A stretch of DNA of 64,000 nucleotides. It comes from Pseudomonas cerasi. GTDB taxonomy: Bacteria; Pseudomonadota; Gammaproteobacteria; Pseudomonadales; Pseudomonadaceae. Where the stretch lies: NCBI RefSeq assembly GCF_900074915.1, contig NZ_LT222319.1, positions 5,387,501-5,451,500 of the forward strand. The letters run 5' to 3'. A program made the position numbers and the translations under genes. This document shows, piece by piece, positions 1 to 9,100 of this stretch; positions within the stretch are counted from its first letter, which is position 1, and each line of letters opens with the position of its first letter. Under the pieces are notes generated by a model. The model was not told the origin of the DNA, made no database searches, and saw only the letters and a program-made list of their open reading frames with translations.

Positions 1-742
1 ACACGATCACTGGCACCTTGAGCCCGTCGTTTTCGCGAATCAGGCCGTTGACGATCTTGCGCATGTAGGCCAGCGAGAACTCCTGATACGCCGCCGAAGA
101 CAGGCTGCCGCCCCAGCTGTCGAAGATCTGCACGGCTTGCGCACCGGCCAGAATCTGGCCATTGAGGTAGGAGGCCACTGACTGCGCCAGCTTGTCGAGC
201 AGCAGGTGCATCGCTTGCGGGTTGTCGTAGAGCATGGCCTTGGATTTGCGGAAGTCTTTTGACGAACCGCCCTCGACCATGTAGGTCGCCAGCGTCCACG
301 GGCTGCCGGCGAAACCGATCAGCGGTACGCGACCGTTGAGTTCGCGGCGAATGGTGCTGACCGCATCCATCACGTAGCCCAGGTCCTGCTGCGCATCGGG
401 GATCGGCAACGCTTCGATGTCAGCCAGCGTGCTGACGGTTTTCCTGAAGCGCGGGCCTTCGCCGGTTTCGAAGTACAGCCCCTGACCCATCGCATCGGGA
501 ATGGTCAGGATGTCGGAGAACAGAATCGCCGCGTCCAGCGGGTAGCGATCCAGCGGCTGCAAAGTGACTTCACAGGCGAACTGCGGGTTCTTGCACAGGC
601 TCATGAAGTCCCCGGCACTGGCGCGGCTGGCGCGGTATTCCGGCAGGTAGCGACCTGCCTGACGCATCATCCATACCGGCGTGACGTCTACGGGTTGCTT
701 GAGCAAAGCGCGAAGGAAACGGTCGTTCTTCAGGGCAGTCAT
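1..742 (-). CDS. hemE: Uroporphyrinogen decarboxylase, 3' part cut by window edge
   Basis: HemE decarboxylates the four acetate side chains of uroporphyrinogen III to give coproporphyrinogen III in heme synthesis, in the cytoplasm. About 247 N-terminal residues are visible of a family length near 355. The translation begins MTALKNDRFLRALLKQPVD. The substrate-binding motif MMRQAGRYLPEYR lies at residues 25-37, and the catalytic aspartate is in LFSDIL (Asp77). The frame is open to the left window edge, so the C-terminus is simply not included. The start ATG at 742 matches the usual family N-terminus. A perfect inverted repeat at 789-818 separates it from the toxin-like gene upstream. Confidence 0.96.
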   Translation of the reverse strand, partial: MTALKNDRFLRALLKQPVDVTPVWMMRQAGRYLPEYRASRASAGDFMSLCKNPQFACEVTLQPLDRYPLDAAILFSDILTIPDAMGQGLYFETGEGPRFRKTVSTLADIEALPIPDAQQDLGYVMDAVSTIRRELNGRVPLIGFAGSPWTLATYMVEGGSSKDFRKSKAMLYDNPQAMHLLLDKLAQSVASYLNGQILAGAQAVQIFDSWGGSLSSAAYQEFSLAYMRKIVNGLIRENDGLKVPVIV

Positions 743-788
743 GTCGGCATCCGCAATAAAAGTGCCGGCATTTTCTCAGAGCTCGACG

Positions 789-818
789 CAAAAGGCACGG
801 CGAGAGCCGTGCCTTTTG
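789..818 (-). terminator. Inverted repeat, likely terminator of the toxin-like gene
   Basis: A perfect 12-bp stem (789-800 paired with 807-818) encloses a 6-nt loop. The stem ends carry A and T runs (CAAAAGG / CCTTTTG), so it could end transcription on either strand. It lies 64 bp past the stop of the toxin-like gene and 47 bp before the hemE start, which suggests hemE has its own promoter. No U-run longer than four is present, so efficiency is unknown. Confidence 0.6.
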
Positions 819-881
819 TCTATCGTGCCGATTTGCTGTCGTTATGCACGGGCATGCGCCTTCAGAACCGGCTGATTTCCG

Positions 882-3800
882 TCACATTTGCTTATGGTTG
901 AGGATATCGAAAGGCTCGAGCAGGCCTTTTTCCACACGCTTGAGCACCAGACGCCAATCCCCTCTCCCGGTGCTATCGCCAATGGAGGGCAAGTCCAGGA
1001 AAAAAAACTTTGCGTTTTTATCCAGTTTATTTTTTGCAGTGGGTTTCCATCTATGCAGGTGAGCGGCGCCATCAAGAACGTACTTCTCAACAGCATTCTT
1101 GACTGAGGCTTCCAGGTCTTTGGCCTGTATCTCCTTATCCGCTCTTTTGAATTCGGCAGCGTTGAAAAAATCACTCATGTGTATTTTGTACCTGAGTTTT
1201 CCAGCACTCTTGCCCGGTGTATCCGTACCGTTCCCTGTTTCCGTGGGCAGCTTGGTTATCCGGTGTCTGCCGCCACCGCGCAAACCGGCCGACGCGTGCA
1301 CCCAGACACCTTGATCGTCGAGCTGGATCGGCAGTTGGTAATACGCATCCGGTCGCCGCGAATCAATAACCCGCCATGCCGCACAATCTGAGTCGTATCT
1401 GACGGCATAGACTTTTTCCTGTTGCACGGCGTAAAAGCGGCTCGGTACACCTTCTTGAGCTTTCTCATGGATGCCCCGGTAAATCCCTTCACTGCGCGCT
1501 TTCAGCCCGACAGGCGTTTTGGATACCGCTGTTTTCGGATCGAGCACAGAGCGGCCAACCGTTGCCGTAGAAGATGTTCTGACCCGCCGCCCTTTTGACA
1601 GCGTCAGCCCATCGGCCAGCAACAATGCCGCCTGAACCAAATACAACGGGGCACTCCCCTGTTCGCTGGACTTCTTTCCAACGCCCTGCCAGATAGCGTA
1701 AAAACTGCGAAGGGCAGCGATCGGCAGTTGCACTTTAAAAGGTGTGAAGGTGAGGAGGATGTCGCCAACGGTTTTGGTGATTTCCCAGGCACTTTCCCAA
1801 TAGGTTTCCCAGTTGGTATTGGTCTGTTCATCGACAGCAGAAATGACCCGCGCGACTTCAGACTCATAGACCACCTCAATAAAACTCCCGGTACACGGCT
1901 GCAGTTCCATGAACAGCGTGTCACGTCCAGCGGTCAGTACCTGCCTGACATCGGCCTGTGAGGCCAAAGGTGCCCTGCTCACCAGGTAGTTCAGCAATTC
2001 GGGCTCAAGCAATATCCGCTGCCGGAACTCCTGCGTATCGCTCATTTCCCGGAAGCACATGCCGTCAGGAGCCTGCGGGGTAAAAACCACCACGTTGGCG
2101 ACGCTGGGGCGCGACTCGGTGCCGATCACCAATACACCGCTCAATGACACACCATTGATGGATAACTGGCTGACCTGAATACGATGCCCCTCCACCGTCG
2201 CGCGATCATCACTGTCAACTGGGTGATCGAGCACAGCGGCAACCCATTTGTAGCCTCTGTTCGCCAGCTCGGGAGGAAGCCCGCCATCGCCCAGAAAGTC
2301 TCCCGCCATTTTCGCTTCGATCGCGTCGAGGCGCATTTGTGCGCGCATGACGCGTGCATAACGCTCACGGTGCCATTGTCCTGCCGCCGACGTGGACAGG
2401 ACTATGCTGAGATACCTTGAGTAATCCTCACCAATGTTCAGCTCACGAATCAGGCCGAACAGATAACCGGCGTTGAGGAAACTGAGCAGTTGCCCCTGAT
2501 CGTCAAACGCGCGACCGGTGAGTAGAAAGTTGATATTGGTGAGTGCAATGTTCTCCAGCGACAGATCTGTAAGGCTGCGCTCTTGCGTTTCGTAATGCGG
2601 CTCCAGCTCGGAAGGGCCGACATATTCATAATCGATATCAATGCCGATGCCCGGATCAATCTCGACGCTGGTGGTATGAACGCTGATGCGGTCAGGATCC
2701 ACTGTAATGCCGTGGTCGAGCAAAATTCGCTCTTGCAGTTTTCCCCGCGCGTAGTTACGCAACCGGTCAGGCTGTCCGTAAACGGAAGGGTCCGGCAGGT
2801 CAGGTGCCTGGGCTTCGAGCAACGCCTGGCTGTAGTCCTGCACCGCCACTTTCCAGCTTTGTTTTTCGACATCGGTCGCGTTCGCGAACCAGTCAGGCAG
2901 ACAATCGTTTTCGATTTCAGTGGGTTGCTCAGGGTCGAACCAGCCGCGATTTTTCTGAATGGCACGCCGGGTCAGAACGTCGCGAATGCCTTTCACATCC
3001 TGCTCGAACTGCATGCCCAGCGCAAAACGCTCTTCGGCTTTCAATTGCGAACTGATCGCAAGATAGAAGCTGTCGGTACCCGGCTTGAATGAGACAAACC
3101 CGCCGCTTTCGGTGTCCCGAGCACTGTAGTTGCCGTAGCCGTCATGCAGCAGAACGATACGGGTATCGTCAGGGTCTTCCGGAAAATACTCGCTCTCGCC
3201 GGGTTCGAAGATCACCAGCTCTCGCCCCGATTCGGCAGTCAGCAACTCTCTGATGATCTCGCGGGCCAGCTCATCCGTGTAGGTATTGAAGCTCCGCGTT
3301 CGCGACAGGCCGTCGATAGCCAGACTGCTGTTCCACTCATCCAGAGAAATGCTCATCGCCTCGTCGAAAGACTCCGGCAGAACAACATTATCCAGAAAGT
3401 CAGCTTCTTCCTGCTCTGTCAGCGGCATCTGCTCTAACAGTCCTTCAAGACGACCGGCCGGAACATCCGGGTATAAAGCGCATAGCTCGCTCAGGACCGC
3501 AGAAAGCAGAGTCTGCTGACGAACCCACAGTGGCAGGAAAGGATTGCGTGTGCGGGTATCCAGTTGCCCCTTCGAGGCGCCCTCGTCGGCCGCCACCAGT
3601 GCATCGAATAACAGCGGCCTTTGGTCATTTGCCAGACCCGCTATTTGCTCGCGCAGGGTAACGATTCGTCCGTCATCACTGTGACTGCCGGGAAAGTTGC
3701 CACCCATGCCGACACTGGAACCTGCCGGCAACTGACTGAACACCCAGTGCAGCAACGGCTCATCATTGGAGACCGGAACATCATCCGGAACGATATAGGC

Positions 3801-4142
3801 ATCGGCGTTTTGCATCAGGACGATGCTGCCTTGAACGGCGCTTTCATCGCTGCCTTTCAAAAAGACCGCGAGCACTTCGTCGTTTTCGTTGTGAATCCTG
3901 ATAGACAGGCTGGCAGGCCAGTCAGGCAACTGAACCAGCAAGGCGAATAACGCATCTTCACCGCCTTCAGGGAAAAAGTTCTTCTCTGTAAAGCGCCCGA
4001 CGAATTGGTCGATTATCCGGTCCGCGCGTTCTCGAGCCCGGTGTTCGCGTACGGCAACCGTACTGGGCGTGAACCTGTCCGGCCCGAGAAGTTTCTGTTC
4101 TTTGGATAGAGCAAGTTTGCCCATGGGGGCGGCTTTCAACAT
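882..4142 (-). CDS. Large toxin-like protein, DUF6543 (dermonecrotic-toxin-domain) type
   Basis: This is a 1086-residue protein if it starts at the ATG at 4142, which has AAGGAAA 7 nt upstream. An in-frame extension to 4256 lacks such a site. Residues about 520-950 resemble, from memory of the family, the DUF6543 region of large Pseudomonas toxin-like proteins. The marks are a TDLSLENIALTN-like stretch, a GQWHRERYARVMRAQM helix, a GHRIQVSQLSINGV segment, and a VYAVRYDSDCAAWRVID motif. After a Gly/Thr/Pro-rich linker (about 960-980) the last 100 or so residues form a separate basic domain that I do not recognise (FFFLDLP, WRLVLKRVEKG). No signal peptide is visible. The gene sits alone between hemE and gltD, and no immunity-type gene adjoins it. 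The family and toxin role are inferred. Confidence 0.65.
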   Translation of the reverse strand: MLKAAPMGKLALSKEQKLLGPDRFTPSTVAVREHRARERADRIIDQFVGRFTEKNFFPEGGEDALFALLVQLPDWPASLSIRIHNENDEVLAVFLKGSDESAVQGSIVLMQNADAYIVPDDVPVSNDEPLLHWVFSQLPAGSSVGMGGNFPGSHSDDGRIVTLREQIAGLANDQRPLLFDALVAADEGASKGQLDTRTRNPFLPLWVRQQTLLSAVLSELCALYPDVPAGRLEGLLEQMPLTEQEEADFLDNVVLPESFDEAMSISLDEWNSSLAIDGLSRTRSFNTYTDELAREIIRELLTAESGRELVIFEPGESEYFPEDPDDTRIVLLHDGYGNYSARDTESGGFVSFKPGTDSFYLAISSQLKAEERFALGMQFEQDVKGIRDVLTRRAIQKNRGWFDPEQPTEIENDCLPDWFANATDVEKQSWKVAVQDYSQALLEAQAPDLPDPSVYGQPDRLRNYARGKLQERILLDHGITVDPDRISVHTTSVEIDPGIGIDIDYEYVGPSELEPHYETQERSLTDLSLENIALTNINFLLTGRAFDDQGQLLSFLNAGYLFGLIRELNIGEDYSRYLSIVLSTSAAGQWHRERYARVMRAQMRLDAIEAKMAGDFLGDGGLPPELANRGYKWVAAVLDHPVDSDDRATVEGHRIQVSQLSINGVSLSGVLVIGTESRPSVANVVVFTPQAPDGMCFREMSDTQEFRQRILLEPELLNYLVSRAPLASQADVRQVLTAGRDTLFMELQPCTGSFIEVVYESEVARVISAVDEQTNTNWETYWESAWEITKTVGDILLTFTPFKVQLPIAALRSFYAIWQGVGKKSSEQGSAPLYLVQAALLLADGLTLSKGRRVRTSSTATVGRSVLDPKTAVSKTPVGLKARSEGIYRGIHEKAQEGVPSRFYAVQQEKVYAVRYDSDCAAWRVIDSRRPDAYYQLPIQLDDQGVWVHASAGLRGGGRHRITKLPTETGNGTDTPGKSAGKLRYKIHMSDFFNAAEFKRADKEIQAKDLEASVKNAVEKYVLDGAAHLHRWKPTAKNKLDKNAKFFFLDLPSIGDSTGRGDWRLVLKRVEKGLLEPFDILNHKQM

Positions 4143-4567
4143 GGCTATTTCCTTATAGCGACATGGATGGCGGGAGTGCCTGCACGGCAATTGGCATCCC
4201 GATGAAAGCGCAACAGCGTAACGCCTTCCGGAAGCAGAAACCGAGGGCAGAAACAAGGCGTTAACAATCGAGTATCGCGCCCCTTACGAACAGGTCGTGA
4301 TCGGAGAATCGGGGTTGTTTCAGAAGATCTCAAACCCGCCACGTCGAGCGCACACGCGCCTGACGCATTCAAAAGCGCAGAAAACAGGCAAAAACGACTA
4401 TTCATCACTGCCTTCACCGGTGGAAACGCTCTTCCTGAGCGAGTTACACCGAGTCCAGAGAGTAAGTGCCGGGCGGGATGTCAGAGACATTGGCACAGTG
4501 CATGCGAAGGGTAGACGCTTGTTGTCGGGGTGCGCGTCAGCAACGGCACACCCCGGCAACACCAGAC
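4143..4567. other. 425-bp non-coding stretch between gltD and the toxin-like gene
   Basis: It should contain the promoter of the toxin-like gene (reading -), but I could not pick convincing -35/-10 boxes, nor an HrpL-type box. A 90-codon open frame at 4145-4417 (-) has no recognisable motif, no good ribosome site and atypical Arg/Leu/Ser composition, so I do not call it. The gltD end carries an imperfect hairpin (next entry). Confidence 0.5.
4522..4559 (-). terminator. Imperfect hairpin after gltD
   Basis: TTGTCGGGGTGC at 4522-4533 pairs with GCACACCCCGGCAA at 4546-4559, with G-T pairs and one bulge. It starts 9 bp after the gltD stop on the minus strand. There is no U-run behind it, so it may stabilise the mRNA end rather than terminate on its own. 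Confidence 0.4.
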
Positions 4568-5986
4568 TCAGACGCCCAGGTAATCCAGAATCCCTTCAGC
4601 CGCATTACGGCCTTCGAAGATAGCGGTCACCACCAGGTCGGAGCCGCGCACCATGTCGCCACCGGCGAATATCTTCGGGTTGCTGGTCTGGTGCTTGTAC
4701 TGCGCCTGTTCCGGGGCCACGACACGGCCCTGGCTATCGGTGCTGATGGTGAACTGCTCGAACCATGGTGCCGGGCTTGGGCGGAAGCCGAAGGCGATGA
4801 CCACGGCTTCTGCCGGGATGATCTCTTCGGAGCCCGGAATCGGCTCGGGACTGCGACGACCACGGGCATCCGGTTCGCCCAGGCGCGTCTCGACCACTTT
4901 CACGCCTTCAACCTTGCCCTCGCCGATGATGGCGATAGGCTGACGGTTGTAGAGGAACTTCACGCCTTCTTCCTTGGCGTTTTTCACTTCCTTGCGCGAG
5001 CCAGGCATGTTTTCTTCGTCGCGGCGGTAGGCGCAGGTCACTGACTTGGCGCCCTGGCGGATCGAGGTGCGGTTGCAGTCCATCGCCGTGTCACCACCGC
5101 CCAGAACCACGACCCGCTTGCCCTTCATGTCGACGAAGTCTTCCGGCGTCTTTTCGAAGCCCAGGTTGCGGTTGACGTTGGCAATCAGGAAGTCGAGCGC
5201 ATCGTGCACACCCGGCAGATCCTCACCGGGGAAGCCGCCTTTCATGTAGGTGTAGGTGCCCATACCCATGAACACCGCATCGTATTCTTCGAGCAGTTGA
5301 TCGATGGTGACATCCTTGCCGACTTCGGTATTTAGCCGGAATTCGATGCCCATGCCGGTGAACACTTCACGGCGATGGCTCAGCACGGATTTCTCCAGCT
5401 TGAATTCCGGGATGCCGAAGGTCAGCAGACCGCCGATTTCCGGGTTCTTGTCGAACACCACCGGGGTCACGCCGCCACGCACCAGCACGTCGGCACAGCC
5501 CAGTCCCGCAGGCCCTGCGCCGATGATCGCGACGCGCTTGCCGGTGGGCACGACTTTGGACATGTCCGGACGCCAGCCCATTGCGAAAGCAGTGTCGGTG
5601 ATGTACTTCTCGACCGAACCGATGGTCACCGCACCGAAACCGTCGTTCAGTGTGCAGGCACCTTCACACAGGCGATCCTGCGGGCACACGCGGCCGCAGA
5701 CTTCCGGCAGGGTGTTGGTCTGGTGCGACAATTCCGCAGCCGCGAGGATATTGCCCTCGGCGACCAGCTTGAGCCAATTGGGAATGAAGTTGTGCACCGG
5801 GCACTTCCATTCGCAGTACGGGTTGCCGCAGCCCAGGCAGCGGTGCGCCTGATCGGCAGACTGCTGGGGCTTGAAAGGCTCGTAGATTTCCACGAACTCT
5901 TTCTTGCGTTGACGCAGCAGTTTCTTTTTCGGGTCTTTACGTCCGACGTCGATGAACTGGAAGTCGTTACTGAGACGTTCAGCCAT
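4568..5986 (-). CDS. gltD: Glutamate synthase (NADPH) small subunit
   Basis: GltD takes electrons from NADPH through FAD and 4Fe-4S clusters and passes them to GltB, which makes glutamate from glutamine and 2-oxoglutarate. The 472 residues show an N-terminal cluster-binding domain with Cys50, Cys53, Cys58 and Cys62 (CLGCGNPYCEWKC) and a second cysteine set (CGRVCPQDRLCEGAC). An FAD-binding GAGPAGLG motif and an NADPH-binding VVLGGGDTAMD motif follow. Length is normal for the family. It lies 121 bp downstream of gltB on the same strand, with a strong hairpin in the gap, and the pair is presumably one transcript. Confidence 0.97.
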   Translation of the reverse strand: MAERLSNDFQFIDVGRKDPKKKLLRQRKKEFVEIYEPFKPQQSADQAHRCLGCGNPYCEWKCPVHNFIPNWLKLVAEGNILAAAELSHQTNTLPEVCGRVCPQDRLCEGACTLNDGFGAVTIGSVEKYITDTAFAMGWRPDMSKVVPTGKRVAIIGAGPAGLGCADVLVRGGVTPVVFDKNPEIGGLLTFGIPEFKLEKSVLSHRREVFTGMGIEFRLNTEVGKDVTIDQLLEEYDAVFMGMGTYTYMKGGFPGEDLPGVHDALDFLIANVNRNLGFEKTPEDFVDMKGKRVVVLGGGDTAMDCNRTSIRQGAKSVTCAYRRDEENMPGSRKEVKNAKEEGVKFLYNRQPIAIIGEGKVEGVKVVETRLGEPDARGRRSPEPIPGSEEIIPAEAVVIAFGFRPSPAPWFEQFTISTDSQGRVVAPEQAQYKHQTSNPKIFAGGDMVRGSDLVVTAIFEGRNAAEGILDYLGV

Positions 5987-6005
5987 TCTCTGGAGCCTCT
6001 TTGCA

Positions 6006-6034
6006 GCAGCTTCAGGTTACAAGCCTGAAGCTGC
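6006..6034 (-). repeat. Perfect hairpin between gltB and gltD
   Basis: An 11-bp perfect inverted repeat (6006-6016 with 6024-6034, 7-nt loop) lies 19 bp upstream of the gltD start. A related, less regular sequence follows at about 6080-6110. It has no U-run on the minus strand. It may be a mobile-type intergenic palindrome or a structure that protects the gltB mRNA and adjusts the GltB:GltD ratio. Confidence 0.6.
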
Positions 6035-6107
6035 GGGAATCATGATCGCAGGCAATTGGCGCACTGCTGTTAACGTGCGGCGTGAAGCTTGCCGCTCGCA
6101 GCTGCTG

Positions 6108-9100
6108 TTATTGCGGGTTGGCCCGAGTGCTGGAGAGCAGCGATTTCAGGTTGGCAGCCTTGGGCTTGACCAGCCAGAAACGACGCAGGTAATCGTCCAG
6201 GTTTTCCGCGATATTACGGCCCCATTCGCTGTCGGTTTCCGCGACGTACTCATTCAGGACGCTTTGCAGGTGAGTGCGGTAAGCCTCCATCGATTCGCCG
6301 CTGATACGCTGGATCTCGACCAGTTCATGGTTGACGAGGTCAACGAAGGTGTTGTCCAGGTCGAGCACGTAGGCGAAACCACCGGTCATGCCGGAACCGA
6401 AGTTGTAGCCGGTCTTGCCCAGTACGCAGACGAAACCGCCCGTCATGTATTCGCAGCAATGATCGCCAGTGCCTTCAACGACAGTGTGGGCACCGGAGTT
6501 ACGCACAGCGAAACGCTCGCCAGCCGTGCCCGCTGCAAACAGCTTGCCGCCAGTTGCGCCGTACAGGCAGGTGTTACCGATAATCGCGCTTTCATTGGTC
6601 TTGAACGGGCTGCCCTTGGGCGGCACGATCACCAGCTTGCCAGCGGTCATGCCCTTGCCGACGTAGTCGTTGGCATCGCCTTCCAGATACATGTTCAGGC
6701 CACCGGCGTTCCACACCCCGAAGCTCTGGCCGGCAGTGCCCTTGAAGCGGAAGGTGACAGGTGCCTTGTTCATGCCCTGGTTGCCATGCAGTCTGGCGAT
6801 TTCGCCGGAGATGCGCGCGCCGATCGAACGGTCGCAGTTGCAGATCTCCAGTTCGTAGTCGCCGCCGCTGAGCGACTCGATGGCCGGCCTGGCCATCTCC
6901 ACCATCTTCTCGGCCAGCAGGCCCTTGTCGAACGGCGGGTTGCGATCCACCAGGCTGAACTGAGGCTTGTCGGCCGGAATATGGTCGCTGCCCAGCAAGG
7001 GTGTCAGGTCCAGATGCTGCTGCTTCTCGGTTTCGCCCGGCAGGATGTTCAGCAGGTCGGTACGGCCGATCAGCTCTTCCAGCGAGCGAACACCCAGCCT
7101 GGCCAGCCATTCGCGGGTTTCTTCTGCCACGTAGGTGAAGAAGTTGATCACCATGTCGACGGTGCCGATGTAGTGGTCCTTGCGCAGCTTTTCGTTCTGG
7201 GTCGCTACGCCGGTGGCGCAGTTGTTCAGGTGGCAGATACGCAGGTATTTGCAGCCCAGCGCGATCATCGGCGCGGTGCCGAAGCCGAAGCTTTCGGCCC
7301 CGAGGATGGCAGCCTTGATCACGTCCAGGCCGGTTTTCAGACCACCGTCCGTTTGTACCCGAACCTTGCCGCGCAGGTCGTTGCCGCGCAGGGTCTGGTG
7401 AGTTTCGGCCAGCCCGAGCTCCCACGGTGCGCCGGCGTATTTGATCGAGGTCAGTGGCGATGCACCGGTGCCACCGTCGTAACCGGAAATGGTGATCAGG
7501 TCGGCGTAGGCCTTGGCGACACCGGCGGCAATGGTGCCGACGCCCGCTTCTGCCACCAGCTTGACCGACACCAGCGCCGCCGGGTTGACCTGTTTCAGGT
7601 CAAAAATCAGCTGCGACAAGTCTTCGATGGAATAGATGTCGTGGTGCGGTGGCGGCGAAATCAGCGTCACACCCGGCACCGCATAACGCAGCTTGGCGAT
7701 CAGCCCATTGACCTTGCCGCCCGGCAATTGCCCGCCCTCGCCCGGCTTGGCGCCCTGCGCAACCTTGATCTGCAGCACATCGGCATTGACCAGGTACTCG
7801 GGCGTCACGCCAAAGCGGCCCGTCGCGATCTGCTTGATCTTGGAGCTGCGAACCGTGCCGTAACGAGCCGGGTCTTCGCCACCCTCACCGGAGTTGGAGC
7901 GCGCGCCCAGACGGTTCATCGCCTCGGCCAGCGCTTCGTGGGCCTCGGGCGACAAGGCACCCAGCGAAATACCGGCCGAGTCGAAGCGCTTGAGGATTTC
8001 GCTCAGCGGCTCGATTTCGTCGATGTTCAAGGGCTGATCGAGTGTCTTGACCTGCAGCAGGTCGCGAATCATCGACACCGGACGCTGGTCCACCAGCGAG
8101 GTGTATTCCTTGAACTTGCTGTAGTCGCCTTGCTGCACGGCAGCCTGCAGAGTGCTGACCACGTCCGGGTTGTAGGCGTGGTATTCGCCACCAAACACGA
8201 ACTTGAGCAGGCCGCCTTGCTGGATCGGCTTGCGCGGGCTCCAGGCTTCGGCAGCCAGCGCCTTCTGTTCGGCTTCGATGTCGACGAAGCGCGCGCCCTT
8301 CAGGCGGCTCGGCACACCGCGGAAGCTGACATCGCAGACTTCCTCGGACAGGCCGATGGCTTCAAACAACTGCGCGCCACGGTAGGACGCAACGGTCGAG
8401 ATGCCCATCTTCGAGAGGATCTTGAGCAGGCCCTTGGTGATGCCTTTGCGATAGTTCTTGAAGACTTCGTACAGATCGCCCAGCACTTCGCCGGTACGGA
8501 TCAGGTCGCCCAGCACTTCGTAAGCCAGGAACGGATAGACCGCCGAGGCGCCGAAGCCGATCAGCACGGCGAAATGGTGCGGGTCACGCGCCGTCGCGGT
8601 TTCGACCAGAATGTTACTGTCGCAGCGCAGGCCCTGTTCGGTCAGACGGTGGTGAACCGCGCCGACCGCCAGTGAAGCGTGCACCGGCAGTTTGCCCGGT
8701 GCGATGTGTCGGTCGCTCAACACGATCAGCGTATGACCGGAACGCACGGCCTCTTCGGCCTGGTCGGCAACGCTGCGCACAGCGGCTTCAAGACCCAGGC
8801 TTTCATCGTAGTTCAGGTCAATGATATGGCGCTCGAAGCCCGGACGCTCCAGGTTCATCAGCGAACGCCACTTGGCTGGCGAAATGACCGGCGAGCTGAG
8901 GATCACGCGCGAGGCGTGCTCCGGCGATTCCTGGAAGATGTTGCGCTCGGCACCGAGGCAGATTTCCAGCGACATGACGATGGCTTCGCGCAGCGGGTCG
9001 ATCGGCGGGTTGGTCACCTGCGCGAACTGCTGGCGGAAGTAGTCGTAAGGCGAACGCACACGACGCGACAACACAGCCATTGGCGTGTCATCACCCATCG

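Noticed and set aside
4145..4417. 90-codon frame upstream of the toxin-like gene, considered as an immunity gene
   Set aside because: No ribosome site, no family resemblance, and it ends against the start of the toxin-like gene where its promoter should lie.
4490..4506. TGGCAC-N5-ATGC resembling a sigma-54 promoter
   Set aside because: It points into gltD in antisense, and the -12 element is only partial.
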